Positions 45,008-56,440 of a DNA stretch of 64,000 nucleotides are shown piece by piece. How positions within the stretch are numbered: position 1 is the stretch's first letter; each line of letters opens with the position of its first letter. The notes under the pieces were generated by a model that saw nothing but the letters and a program-made list of their open reading frames with translations, made no database searches and was not told the DNA's origin. The DNA is from Ditylenchus dipsaci (Eukaryota > Nematoda > Chromadorea > Rhabditida > Anguinidae). The position numbers and the translations under genes are program-made. The DNA lies in the NCBI GenBank assembly GCA_004194705.1, contig SADC01001333.1, positions 62,001 to 126,000 on the forward strand. The letters are read 5' to 3'.

Positions 45008-45327
45008 AGCAAACCATGTGGTGGACCACTTGGATCAAATTTTTTTTACGTTTTCGGGTTACAAAACAATTTTTCTGCACTAATTCGAGCATGCTGAAGA
45101 TGGTTTGACAGTGGTATAATCACGTTTTATCGAGAAATTTTGAGTTATTGCTAATTCTTGATTTATCAAAATCAATCGATAGCGATAAATCGAAAATTTC
45201 TTGATAAAACGTGATTATACCACTGTCAAACCATCTTCAGCATGCTCGAATTAGTGCAGAAAAATTGTTTTGTAACCCGAAAACGTGAAAAAAAAGTTTT
45301 GATCCAAGTGGTCGACCACTTGGTTTA
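45008..45327. repeat. CCAAGTGG-family foldback, copy 4 (best preserved)
   Basis: GGACCACTTGGATCAAATTT (45022) is mirrored by GATCCAAGTGGTCGACCACT (45302). The arms read GCATGCTGAAGATGGTTTGA then CAGTGGTATAATCACGTTTT and close around 45170. This copy shows the full family structure without an insertion. Confidence 0.88.
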
Positions 45328-45514
45328 GTGCATGGATTCTCAGGGGTGATCTAGAGGCTGCTGGATCGATTTTTCAGGTCGCAGGCTCAAATCCTGGTGG
45401 TAACAGACATTATTGTTTCTTGAATAACAATCATAAACTATTCTGTAAGAGACCAGTGAGACTCAGGGTGAGCAGGGTAACCACCTGGCACCTTCTCTAG
45501 AGTCTGGACCATCA

Positions 45515-45800
45515 AAACCAGTGGTCGTCCACTTAGATCAAATTTTTTTTTCACGTTTTAGGGTTCCAAAAACTGTTTTCTGGACTGATTCGGGCACGCT
45601 GAAGATGGTTTGATAGAGGTAAAATACCGTTTTCTCGAGTATTTTTTGAGTTTCGGGCAATAATTGATTTTAGCGAAATTAATTATTGCCCAAAATTTAA
45701 AAAATACCTTACAAAACGACATTTTATCACTATCAAACCATCTTCAGCATGTCCGAATTAGTCCAGAAAACAGATTTTGGAGCATGAAAAACGTAAAAAA
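45515..45800. repeat. CCAAGTGG-family foldback, copy 5
   Basis: CCAGTGGTCGTCCACTTAGA tip. Arms GATTCGGGCACGCTGAAGAT and its mirror near 45745. The right tip is decayed. Between copies 4 and 5, GCAGGCTCAAATCCTGGTGG is a tRNA B-box-like sequence. Confidence 0.75.
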
Positions 45801-46943
45801 TTGACTAAAATTTCATTTTTAGGCCATCCAGCTGGATATCCACCTGGACCATGGGTACCTATCCTAGGTTTCATAGTTTGAGTCACCAAAATTACAGTTT
45901 TGGTATTGTCAAACCATGTTCAGCGTAAAATTTTGGGTGAGAAATCATGGTTTACAATCCCATATAAAAAACTGATATTTTCGGGATTTGTAGGCAGATG
46001 CTCCCTCAGAATAAGTATCTAGCCATTATAGGTGTTGTGGCTAGTGAAATCACTATTTTGGTATTAACAAGCTGTGTTCAGCACATGATTTCAGGTGAGA
46101 TAGGGTGGTTTCCTGTCTTATTTTGAAAAATTTCCAATTTTCCGAAAATTTGCAGATCGTAGCTTTAGTCTTAAAAAGTTTCAGTTAGGATCCACAAGCG
46201 GAATAGTTGTACTCGAAAATAACTTGAGCGCCGAAAAGAGCATAAGAAAATGAAACAACGATGATGCGCCACACTCCGAATAAAAAAAACACCTCACTCA
46301 GAATGAAAGAGCGCGGTAGTGCGGCTCCAAAAATGTGTCGCCTGATTGTGTACACGCTAGCGCCGCACCGCGGGAGTGAAGATTTGCGCGGGAGTGCGGA
46401 GGTGCGGCTCCCATTGGGTTCCCAGCTTTACCCTCGGGAGCTCGAGAGCAGGGTAAAAATTTCATGATACCCTCTGTTACATAAGTAAAATTACTACTGT
46501 TCTATAAGATCTACACGTGTAGCCTAGTGGGTTAGCTTCCCAGTTTTTATTTTATTACACCCTCCGTGTAGTTTTTATCGTTACCTTTAGCTATATGTAA
46601 ATAGTTAATACCGGTAAAGGTAGGGGTAAAAGTTCAGCTAATACCATCCCAGATAGCAGCCCCCAAATGTCTGGTCGCCGAGGTTATCGAATATCACGAG
46701 TACCAAGTTACTAGTAGGAATTTGTTTTCACGTAAAAATAGTTGAAGGAGAAGTTTGGAAAAGGATTTCGCTCTTTCGCTCGTTCTCGAAAATTTCTCAA
46801 ATAAAGAAAAAAATTCGAAAATTTTTAAGCTTTATCTAATCAAGACAAATTTATTTTCAAACAGCTATTCATAATCTTCTTGATAATTTTCATGGGCAGC
46901 TCAAGAAAATCGGGTAAACTTTATCAAAAAAGTTAGATTTGCA

Positions 46944-49391
46944 ATGACAATTAATGCTGAACCAACACGCTTCCACAAGTGTGTTAAATGCCCTGAAAAG
47001 GGCGAATACTTTGGTTTGGACATCAAGAAAGCTGTCTACTGCCAGCCATGTTTCATAAATATGGTCAAGCACAAATTCTGGTAATCTTAAACTTGAACTG
47101 TAGATTTAATCACAATCATTTTTAGTTTTCTCCTAGGAAAGCACAAAATTTTTAAAGACACCCAGCCCGAAAACGCTATTGTGCTCTACAGTGGTGATCC
47201 AGCATCGGCTTTGCTATTATCATTGGTGAACAGAGGTGTGGAGGAAGTCCCATCAAAGCGACTCAGGATAGTTCCATCGGTGATTTTCTTTATATTGCTA
47301 TAACAGTCTGTCAACTATTGAAAATTTGGGTTCTCGTCGTCCTTTCTGATAGTGAATTTACTGAAATCACAGAGCAGTTCCATCAAATACACTCAATGCT
47401 TAAAATTTTTGCTCCCGATTGGAAAGTTCATTTCGTTCACTTAGCAGCCGCACTAGAGCCAACACTATCTTTTGACTCAGCGGGCCAAGGAGAGCAAGAA
47501 GCAAGCCAAGCAATCAGAGGATTTGACAAGGTTTTCTTTTCGGAGTCTATATTACCAGTCCTATTTTTATTCATTCCTGCAGGTCAATGATTATTTTGTT
47601 CTTCTCAAATCCATCAAATGTAACAGTCTTCGACATGAAATGTCGAGAATTCTTCAGAATATACTAGTTTTCCGGGCAGCGAAAGCACTTAATTGCTCGA
47701 AGGTATGTTCATCAATTATTTTCTTTTTTTTTGTGATTTCTCAACTCAGTTGGTTTTCAGGTTATCACTTCTGAAAACATGGAATCTCTTGCAAACACCT
47801 CGTTAAACGTATTGTGCTTAGGAAGAGGTACTTCTATTTTCTTGCTGAAAATAATTGAAAATATTGGAAATAAAAGTGTTTCTTATGCAGCGGTCGAAAA
47901 GCATAAATTTTATTAAGGCTGGCACTGAAAAAAATTAGAATAAAAACAGAACAATCCAACTCTGACGTAGGGGATGGGTAAAAAGACCGATCAATATACC
48001 ATTATGAAGGCAAAAGATGGTTTCGGCCATACCACAACCATTCCCTGCCATCTCCCCTCCACCCTGGCAGGGTTGCCCCTGCAGTGCTTTATGTTGGAGA
48101 TTTCATGGGCAGGATTCTCTGGAGTCATATGTAAAGATTTTTTGTTTTTTTAACTAGTGAAAAAGTCGCCGCTATTCCATTGTATACCATCCCCCCCCTC
48201 CCAAAAAAGCTATTCCAGTCCAAATAGCTGGCAAAAATAGACTCTATATGCATTTTATGATTAAGTGTACTTTAGTTGAAAACATGGGGCTAAATATGAG
48301 TATAGTCACCCCACTCAATATGAGTATGGTCACCCCACTCAATATGAGTACAAAAAAAGAATATTTATTTAATAGACGTACAACTAAACCATCAGACAAT
48401 AGAAAATACATATTATTCATTTACACTTTTTATACTGTAGTATCAGTATAGAATCTATACTATAGATTCATTGGCACAGACGGACTGAAGCATTCCAATA
48501 TGTTCCGGATAGATATATGATCCTCCTTCGTCGAATAAGACTTTGATAAATTTTTACCTCTTGGATTTACGGAACTTAAACATGATTTATATATCAATGG
48601 TAACGTATTGTAAAATGTAAAATTGTAAAAACGCGCCATTCTAAAAATTGAAAGTTTCAAAAGGGGTGGTTATACACTGGAATAGCTTTTTGGGGAGGGG
48701 TGTTACAATCGAATAGTACCAAAAAGTCATTTAATTTTTCCGAAATTTTCCCGCTAACGTCATCATGGCTGATAACTTTGTTAGCTTCATTCGCATTACC
48801 CAGCCCCTTCTCAAAAATTCACAATTTTATATTTAACTACAGTTTACATTCTGGACTACGATTCACTAAAAACATTCTACACTTTCAGGTCCAGCCATCT
48901 CTCACCTAACATCAGTAGTTGATCTACGCATGTGCTCACACGACGACAAGAACTGCTCTCCAGTTCTCATCCGACCACTTCGAGACATTTGCAATCGGGA
49001 GATCGAGCTATTCCATCAACTAGAAGACACTCAGCAATTAGTAACTCAAACAAATCCATCCAGCTGCGAAACCGACAGGTCCAGTAATGGTGGATTACAG
49101 TCAATTACCTCCGAATTTCTGACCAACCTGCAGGCAACTGGCTATCCATCCACGACCACTACAATTCTGAGTGTTTGCTCCAAGGTGGAGTCATTGTGCC
49201 GTGGAGAAGGACAGGAAATTAGATGCTCCATGTGTTTGTGTCCTTTTTTCCAGGAAGAAGTCAGTGATTTAGAACAAGCAGAAATCAAGGCTTGGATCGA
49301 CTACAGATTGTGCAGGACCTGCTTGGATATGTTGCAGGAAATTGGGGAAGATGTGGTTTACAGTTTTTTGCATGTTTTCAACACATTATAG
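46944..49391 (+). CDS. CTU2: Cytoplasmic tRNA 2-thiolation protein 2
   Basis: CTU2 (Ncs2/Tuc2) pairs with CTU1 to add sulfur to wobble uridine 34 of tRNAs in the cytosol. Exons: 46944-47080 (MTINAEPTRFHKCVKCPEKG; a CxxC pair CVKC and a second pair in YCQPC), 47126-47279 (LYSGDPASALLLSLVNRG, in the place of the PP-loop), about 47300-47529, 47582-47701 (VNDYFVLLKSIKCNSLRHEM), 47761-47828 (VITSENMESLAN) and 48889-49391. The last exon reads GPAISHLTSVVDLRM, VLIRPLRDICNREIELFHQL and two more CxxC pairs (CSMCLC, CRTC) before the stop at 49389-49391. Joining exon 2 to 3 in frame needs a border I could not fix with certainty. The 1.06 kb last intron contains a MITE and a 24-bp repeat. Confidence 0.93.
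48172..48716. mobile_element. Foldback MITE in the CTU2 intron, with internal 24-bp repeats
   Basis: GCTATTCCATTGTATACCAT is mirrored by GTTATACACTGGAATAGC-type sequence, and CCCCTCCCAAAAAAGC by GCTTTTTGGGGAGGGG. At 48293-48352 ATGAGTATGGTCACCCCACT plus CAAT repeats three times. Confidence 0.7.
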
Positions 49392-49569
49392 TCGTTATTT
49401 TTTGTTTCCTGATGTTCTTTTGCCTGTTTGAGATTGGAAAAATAACAATGATGAAGAATTGATGTTGCTATTGAATTTGTAAGATTATAAAGCGAGGGGA
49501 GCGTTTTGGCAAAATTCTTAACAACAGGACGACCACGTTAAACCGTGAGTCCTGACCTTCCTCAGGTCG

Positions 49570-49815
49570 TGGTCACATACCGTATTTCCTCTAATTGCCA
49601 CCCCGAGCGCTTAACACTGCATCAGATACAACGGTTAGATCTCAGGTGAGACTGTGTTTTCCCTCTTTTGAGAGGTTTGTGAAAGTATGCTGGAAATTTG
49701 GTCGTACATGGCGGTTTCTAGTTCATGCCGTGTCTAGAAAGGTAATTGCAGTCTCACCTGTGATCTAATCATTGTATCTGATGCAGTGTTAAGCGCTCTA
49801 TCACGTAATATTTTT
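49570..49815. repeat. CCGTATTTCC tip and tRNA-like hairpin
   Basis: ACCGTATTTCCTCTAATTGC (49580) is followed by a hairpin (49606-49800) with arms GAGCGCTTAACACTGCATCA and its complement. The arm AGAGCGCTTAACACTGC...GATCACAGGTGAGACT resembles a tRNA D- to T-arm stretch. 49816-50700 shows only C/T-rich remnants of the same family (about 50225-50400). Confidence 0.6.
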
Positions 49816-50742
49816 ATTTTGAAAATGCCCTAAAATTTTTGATAAAATTAAGAAACCAAGCCATAGTCACCTGAATTTTCGTCCAAAAGCACCTGGTTTT
49901 TGTGGGGGTTTGGGGTCAAGTTGTTTTGGTTTTAATATTGTGATATTGCTTTTTGTATCGTAAGTCTTTGCACTAGTTTTGTTGCATTTTTCACGCTGCG
50001 AATTTTGCTATATTGCACTCTCAATTTTCTCTTGAAAGTCAGCCAGGAATACCCCAAACCAGGTATCCTTCAAATTTCAACTCCAGGGAAAGTGCTGGTC
50101 TTCCATCTTCTTCTGCAAATTCTGAGTGACTTTCGTTTAACTTTGGTGTGGATTTTTCGCCTATCTTGTAGCTCTTGAATTTCTCTTCAAGTGTTGACCA
50201 CGCACTAAGCAGTTTAACGCAACTATGACACGTCTAGGACCTTGTGGCGACAGCCTTCGGGCGGTCTAATTCCTCGGCTGCACGCACAGAATTTGTAGGT
50301 CGAGTACGCGGTCGTTGTAGTAGAGATTTGAGGGATGGTCGGAATAGGGGGGAGGTGCTTTTAATAGAGGCCGTTTGGCGTAGAAATTTACTTTTAATAA
50401 ATCAATAGCAAATAAATGCGGCCGAAAAGCTTTATTTATTCTACTTTATTTTATACGAGCGTAACTGCGCCCGTTGGGCGCTACTCTGCACTGTGATAGT
50501 TTTCTACATGCAAAAATTTTACAAGTGGCTAAAATAATTCAGATTTTTTTTACAAATATTGTAAAACTTTGTGTCTTTTTAAAAAAAGGTAGTAAATGGC
50601 TGTGCGAAGTTTGGAAAGAAAATATTTCCGTGAGCGCGAAGTTTCGTAATAATGAAATTTCATAAGAAATTTTTCTAAGAAGATTTTTTTGTCAATTAAT
50701 TTTATAGCTCTCCCCACACCACCGCGTAACACGAGTCGCGTA

Positions 50743-52150
50743 CAGTGTTTCCAAAAACCGAAGCAGAAAGCAGAAACCGAAATATAGCCGCAGAAACTGA
50801 ACAGAAGCAGAAGCCATTATGCTTCTGCTTTGAAACTTTCGGTTTCGGTTTTTGAAACTTTCGGTTTCTGCTTTCGGTTTCGGTTTTTAAAATTTTTGGT
50901 TTCTGCTTCCGGTTTCTGCTTTCAGAAGCTTTCGGTTTCTGCTTTTGAAATTTTCGTTTCCGGCTTCGCAATTCTGCTTTTTTCCCATTCTATTTTATTT
51001 TTCAGCTTTCAAGTTTTGTTCTTGCTCCTTTTAAATTGGATTTTACATTCAGAATATCATGTCAAGCATTGCTCAAAGCTCGCCGTCATCTCAAGGAAGC
51101 AAAACGCGAGGAAAAGTTGTGGGTGGCAACAAACGAGGACCTATTTGGGATCGCTATGATGAAGTCACTATCGATTCAACTGGACAGCTCATCTTGCGTT
51201 GTCAAGAATGCTCTAAAGGTCTCTTTTGAGGTTTACCGATGCTTCAGTCTGTATCATTTTTAAATCCTTGTTTTTAGAATTCAATCATCCATCTAGAGCA
51301 AGCACTCTCACGTATCATTGGAATCATCTACATGGAGAAAAAGAGCAGCCAGCAAAAAAATTGCGAAATTATCAGGGTGGCGATCAACCGAGGGCGAAGT
51401 GCGTTTAATTAATTTCGAAGATTTTGCTTACATAGTCATCTTATTTAGACAATTAAGAATCCAGGATGCGCTCACAGATGTTCTTTCGGTACCAGCTTAT
51501 CCGATTAACATGTTTCTACGTCCAGTTGTGCGCAATTTTTTTGCAGTCATGAAACCAAAAGTAGCCCAGAGTTCGACCCGATCTACTTGATGGCTGCAGC
51601 ATTAGATCCGAATACAGTGCGAAGACTGAGTAAAGAAAGAAAAAAGAAAGAAAGTCTAACTGCAGAAAACAAAGGGAGATTTTGTATAACAATCTGTACT
51701 TTGATTAACATGAGTAAAGAAGACTTAAAATATCTAGATTGTCAGATGACAGGATCTTATAATCATGATTAAGCAGAGAAAAGTTTAGTGCTGAAGAATG
51801 AAATAAACATAAACTGCAGAAATAGAAAGCAAAAGCAGAACTCAAAAGCAGAAGCAGAAGTCTTCCAAAAGCAGAAACCCAAAAATATCAAAAACCGAAA
51901 CCGAAAGTTAGAAAAGCAGAAACCGAAAACCGAAAGCGAAAGTTTCAAAAACCGAAAGCAGAAGCCGAAAGTTTCAAAAACCGAAACCGAAAGTTACAAA
52001 AGCAGAAACCGAAAACCGAAACCGAAAGTTTCAAAAACCGAAACCGAAAACCGAAACCGAAAGTTTCAATCGCAGAAACAGAAAGCAGAAACCGAATTTT
52101 CGGTTTCTGCTTCTGCTTTGGCATTCTGCTTCGTTTTATTGGAAATACTG
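50743..52150. mobile_element. hAT element with CCGAAA/GCAGAA terminal arrays, 8-bp TSD
   Basis: A perfect GTCGCGTA duplication (50735-50742, 52151-52158) flanks CAGTGTTTCC...GGAAATACTG. Arrays of AAACCGAAAGCAGAA-type units lie at 50753-50985 and about 51820-52130, including both orientations. It encodes a short BED-finger protein and is internally deleted. Confidence 0.93.
51059..51772 (+). pseudogene. BED zinc-finger hAT transposase, internally deleted
   Basis: Exon 1 (51059-51219) reads MSSIAQSSPSSQGSKTRG and KRGPIWDRYDEVTIDSTGQL then LRCQECSK, the BED Trp and first Cys pair. Exon 2 (from about 51279) gives TYHWNHLHGEK with the His pair. A later stretch EFDPIYLMAAALDPNTVRRL (51570-51630) is the start of the hAT C-terminal region. 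The catalytic core between them and the dimerisation end are missing, so it depends on another source for movement. Confidence 0.7.
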
Positions 52151-52684
52151 GTCGCGTAACAAACTTTCAAACAGTTCCAGACATACATTTTTTATTTTAA
52201 CGTTCATTTATTTTTCACTCAAAATGACCGCTAGAATCTAGCGAACATTTTGATAGTAAAATATTTGTTAGTTTATATAAATATATTTTGGTATATTTTT
52301 ATATTTTGGAAATCGACAAAAGTAAGTCGCGTAACAGCGTGTTACGCGGGTTGAGTCACGTAACACGCTGTTACGCGACTTACTTTTGTCGATTTCCAAA
52401 ACATTTTCATATAAACTAACAAATATTTTACTATCAAAATGTTCGCTAGCTTCTAGCGGTCATTTTGAGTGAAAAATAAATGAACGTTAAAATAAAAAAT
52501 GTTTGTCTGGAACTGTTTGAAAGTTTGTTAAGCGACTCATGTTACGCGGGAGTGTGGGGAGAGCTTATAAATTTCAAGAAACAGTTAAAAATTGCATCAC
52601 TGAACCGCAGACTTATGTAAAGCTCTGCTGTACCACTTATGATAGTAACATATTTTTCATTTTTAGCTCAACAGAATATAAGTA

Positions 52685-53844
52685 CCGTATTTCCTGCAGT
52701 TTAGCCCCCCTCCTAATTTAGCCTCCCCTCAAGAGAGGATCCAAAGAATTTAGCCCCCGCCTCTAATTTAGACCCCCCCTAACCGAAAAAATATTTTTCG
52801 TAGTCATTTGGGGTATATAACCAGTGGAGTCGGTCATTTCATTCATTCTTAGGTTTTGTGCTGTGGTGAGCGGTTGTGTTAGATCAGTTTTATGGTTGAA
52901 TTAGTTTAGTGGGCTGGTTGGTTCCTACTGTATCGATTCAGCTGGCTGAATCAGTCCAATTGGATGGATTGGTCCAAGTGTATTGATCCATCTGACTTGA
53001 TTGGTTTATCTAGCCCTATATATGACGATGATATTAACATTCCAAACCCAGAATTTTACATTAATTGTTAGTACAGGGTGGCGCAAATATTCGCCAGGAT
53101 TTCTTTCGCTCATATCTTCTTCCATTAATCGTGTCTAGGCAAGATTTTTTATTATATTTGAAAGAGGACACTCCGGGCAATCGAATGACATCAAACATGC
53201 ATAAGGGCATTTGAAAAAAAATCAACAAAAAGAAAAACAAACCTTGACAATGAAAAACAACAAATCTCGTTCAATATTCCGAAAGTCTTTATCAATGATT
53301 CCTCCTTGGAGATCAATGCATAGTTGGAGTAGCCGACCGTAGCTGTTAATTGCTTGTTGTACCATTTTTAGGGAAATTCCAGGAGCTTCAGAAATTTTAG
53401 AGGCTTTTATTGAGATCGGCTAGTTGTCTTGGTAAACTTGGTCTTTTATTCACCGAAATAAAATAATGGCACGGAATGAAATCAAGCAAAAGTTTAATAC
53501 GTAAGCAAAGCACGTTAACAAAACTAACAAATGGCGAATAAAGTATCATCCTATTACCCCAAACGTCTTCTTTCATGTGAAAAAAGATCTCGTAGAGACA
53601 TGATCAATGAAAGAAGATATGAGCAAAACAAATCCTGGCGAAAATTCGCGCCACCCTGTAAATTTAATGTTGTTATGAAATCCGAATAAACTTGTTGATG
53701 TTCGTCAAAATTTTTGTCACCCGAGAGGAGGCCCAAAAAATTTAGCCCCCCCCTATCTAATTTAGCCTCTCCCTCTAATTTAGCCCCCCTCTGAATGGGA
53801 TCCAAAAAATTTAGCCACCGAGGGCTAAATTAGAGGAAATACGG
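52685..53844. mobile_element. CCGTATTTCC-family element with CTAATTTAGCCCCC arrays, TA duplication
   Basis: CCGTATTTCC and GGAAATACGG tips flanked by TA. Three to four CTAATTTAGCCCCCC units lie at each end (52698-52790; 53735-53830), separated by GAGAGGATCCAA / GGGATCCAAAAAATTT. It contains a complete nested mariner-type element. Confidence 0.88.
53074..53658. mobile_element. Mariner deletion derivative, TA duplication
   Basis: CAGGGTGGCGCAAATATTCG and the mirrored CGCGCCACCCTG tips with flanking TA. Arms continue through TATCTTCTTCCATTAATC-like sequence. The minus strand near 53300-53440 reads KASKISEAPGISLKMVQQAI, a helix-turn-helix like the mariner N-terminus. The catalytic part is absent. 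Confidence 0.85.
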
Positions 53845-54405
53845 TAATCATGATTTCTATCTTAAAGCTCTTTTCGTCACTAAACGCTCAAAAAATTTTA
53901 TCCGGTATAGTTGTAAACGCAATGAGGCAAACTTTGAGCTTTAAAGAACAGTAAAGATATTTGAGGTGTTTATACCACTCCATTTAACCGAAATTTTTGA
54001 GACGAAGATCTTCGCATCAGATCTAAAATAAGACTATTTCTGAGTATTTTCGTGTATATCAAGAGCTTGTGAACTCCATTCGATACATTATCTTGTCGGT
54101 TCTTCGTCGGTTCGTCTCTTTGATATTCATGCCTTCCATAAATAAGTAAAAAATGAGTAAGTTACCTATGCTCCAACAGTAACCCCTCGCATATTTAAGT
54201 GCTCTGAAATTTCTGTTTTCATTTACTGTTTGAGATGTGTAAAGTTCGTTCGTTTCAGCTTATTGCAAAGTTATTATTTTGTACCAAAAAGTTTGATTGT
54301 TGAGATATGATCCAAAGTGGAAAATCACTCTTTGTTTTCATACTTTAGCTTATATCTCAACAACCAAGCATTTTTTAAATTCTATTCAAAGATTCGGATT
54401 CCTGA

Positions 54406-54820
54406 GGCTCCCCTCATACTCCGCGCAACACGAGTCACGCAACAAAATTTTATAGGGTTCTACAGGAACAATTTTTATTTTCGGTCGCAGACATCTTATA
54501 CTCAAAATGACGGCTAAAATCTAGCAAATATTTTAATAATAAAAAATTTTCAATCTGATATAAAAATGTTTTAGGAATAATCACAAGGATGTGGCAAATT
54601 GCGCAAGAAAGTGACGCAACACGCCAATTTGCCACATACTTGTGATTATTCCTAAAACATTTTTATATCAGATTGAAAATTTTTTATTATTAAAATATTT
54701 GCTAGATTCTAGCCGTCATTTTGAGTATAAGATGTCTGCGACCGAAAATAAAAATTGTTCCTGTAGAACCCTATAAAATTTTGTTGCGCGACTCTTGTTG
54801 CGCGGGAGTATGAGGGAGCC
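54406..54820. mobile_element. Harbinger-like foldback, 3-bp TGA duplication
   Basis: GGCTCCC...GGGAGCC tips flanked by TGA (54403-54405, 54821-54823). Arms carry CGCGCAACACGAGTCACGCA, equivalent to the CGCGTAACACGAGTCGCGTA arm of 50706-52565 with T to C changes, and mirror through TAGGGTTCTACAGGAAC. Confidence 0.85.
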
Positions 54821-54892
54821 TGAAGAAACTTTGGCTACTGGAGAGCATTGAAAAAAAATATTTAAACATAGGAATCGTCATTGAAACAAAAC

Positions 54893-55276
54893 CGGTACTC
54901 CTCGCGCTGTTTCACCCCTCCATTTTTAAAAAAATCTTGGTGAATCTGTCCTAAATTTATTAACGTATACAGTCAAACTCCGATATGATAAGACCACATT
55001 TACAGAATTATTAACAGAACTATTCAAAATTAACAAAGAGGAACATTCATTACAATATTTGATAGACTTCTTTTACTTGATTCCAGAAGTTGTAGAGCCC
55101 ATCATCACCACCGAATTTCAGAGAGAAACTCGAAGGTGAATTTCTGGAAGATTTCGCCACTTCGGGTCCCGTAGCGAGAAAAAAACAAGGAATACTAATG
55201 AGGAAAAAATAGCAAAATGGAAAATTCACCAAAATTTTTCAAAAAATGGAGGGGTGAAACAGCGCAAGGAGTACCA
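54893..55276. repeat. Foldback element
   Basis: GGTACTCCTCGCGCTGTTTC is mirrored by GAAACAGCGCAAGGAGTACC. The arm continues with CCCCTCCATTTTTAAAAAA. A pogo-like TACAGTCAAACTCCGATATG tip is nested at 54968. Confidence 0.8.
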
Positions 55277-56140
55277 CAAAACCAAGTGGACAGTTGTTGA
55301 CAACTATGTTTACATTTATTGGGTCAGAAACCTTATTCCATTATCAATTTCTGTTCGCGAATAGAATTCATTGATGACATTGATAATATCTCACTGATTT
55401 TTATCTTTTTTGCTTCTTGCTATAATTCAATTTTTACATTCTTTCACCATAAGCTGCTCTCACTTTTGATTCTATCATTTTTACTTCATCGCATTTGCCT
55501 AATCTGACTATTCATTAAGCTTTTTAAGAAATTAGTGATTCCGTTTGGACCACACTAAATACAAAGAAAGTTTTCACGCTGCTTTCTTTTGAAAAAATTT
55601 AGCGAAGGAATGCTGTGAAACAACCTCTTCACAAAATTGACTTATTATCACCAGAATTAATGGAAGCATACGACAAAGAGAACAATATTTAAAATAGAGA
55701 TTTGATAAAAAGCATGATCAGCTTACATATGATTGACACGGCGATAAATCAAACATAGAAACATACTGCTGTCGGTCAAATACTCATTTCCACCACCAAG
55801 GAAATACCGAAGACGGAGAATAATACCGAAGAGTATGCCAAGAAGAGAAAAATCTTGATGTCTTTATTCGAAAAATATTAGAGCAAATGATGATAATTCA
55901 CAATGAAAGATAAACACTTACCGAGATGCATCCTGCTGTCGGCCAATAAAATCATGCCGACCACGAAATACTAAAGAGAAACAATAGAAATGAAGAGAAA
56001 ACCACTGAAGAGAACCGTTTTGACGTCCGAAATCAAAATATAAATGAGAGGCTATTACAAACTTAGCAAAAGAGACAGACACTCACAACCCATGCACTGA
56101 AAAACATTCTGCTGTTCGTCAATAGAATTCAATCACGAAA
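55277..56140. other. No recognised gene
   Basis: Short open frames only. GAAGAGAAAACC-like words become frequent toward the minisatellite at 56150. Confidence 0.3.
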
Positions 56141-56149
56141 AAATACTGA

Positions 56150-56440
56150 AGTGAGAGAAAACCACTGATGCGAATATTATCGAAGAGAATACCGCTGAGA
56201 AAAATACCAATAAAGAGAAACCAACCGAAGAGAATACCACCATAGATAACACCAGTGAAGAGACAACCATTGAAAAGAATACGATCAAAGAGAATACCAT
56301 CTGAGAGAATACCACCGAAGAGACAGCCATCGAAGAAAATACCATCGGAGAGAATACCATCAAAGACAATACCACCGCAGAGACAACCATCGGAGAGAAT
56401 GCCATCAGACAGAAAACCACCGAAGAGGATACATACATAC
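56150..56440. repeat. 15-bp minisatellite, GAGAATACCATCGAA units
   Basis: About 19 copies of GAGAATACCATCGGA or GAGACAACCATCGGA. Because 15 is divisible by three, every frame stays open, giving pentapeptide-like reading on both strands. It is not supported as coding. Confidence 0.85.

Larger units (their letters stand above)
43090..46425. mobile_element. Large foldback with GGAGTGCGG-rich ends
   Basis: CTAGGAACCCAATGAG at the left and CTCCCATTGGGTTCCCAG at the right. Both ends are rich in mirrored GCACTCCCGCAC / GTGCGGAGGTGCGG units. The flanks (CCTTTAAG, CTTTACCC) do not give a clear TSD. The interior is filled with nested foldbacks. Confidence 0.6.
50706..52565. mobile_element. Harbinger-like foldback carrying a hAT insertion
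   Basis: AGCTCTCCCCACAC tips with TAT duplications (50703-50705, 52566-52568). The arm CGCGTAACACGAGTCGCGTA is cut by the hAT at 50743-52150. The right part (52159-52565) is a large hairpin with ATTTTGATAGTAAAATATTT arms. Related foldback: 54406-54820. Confidence 0.88.

Noticed and set aside
43082..46433. 8-bp duplication for the GGAGTGCGG-rich foldback
   Set aside because: CCTTTAAG and CTTTACCC only partly agree; no TSD claimed.
48930..49391. Stand-alone 153-residue gene
   Set aside because: It is the last exon of CTU2, joined through a TTTCAG acceptor at 48888.
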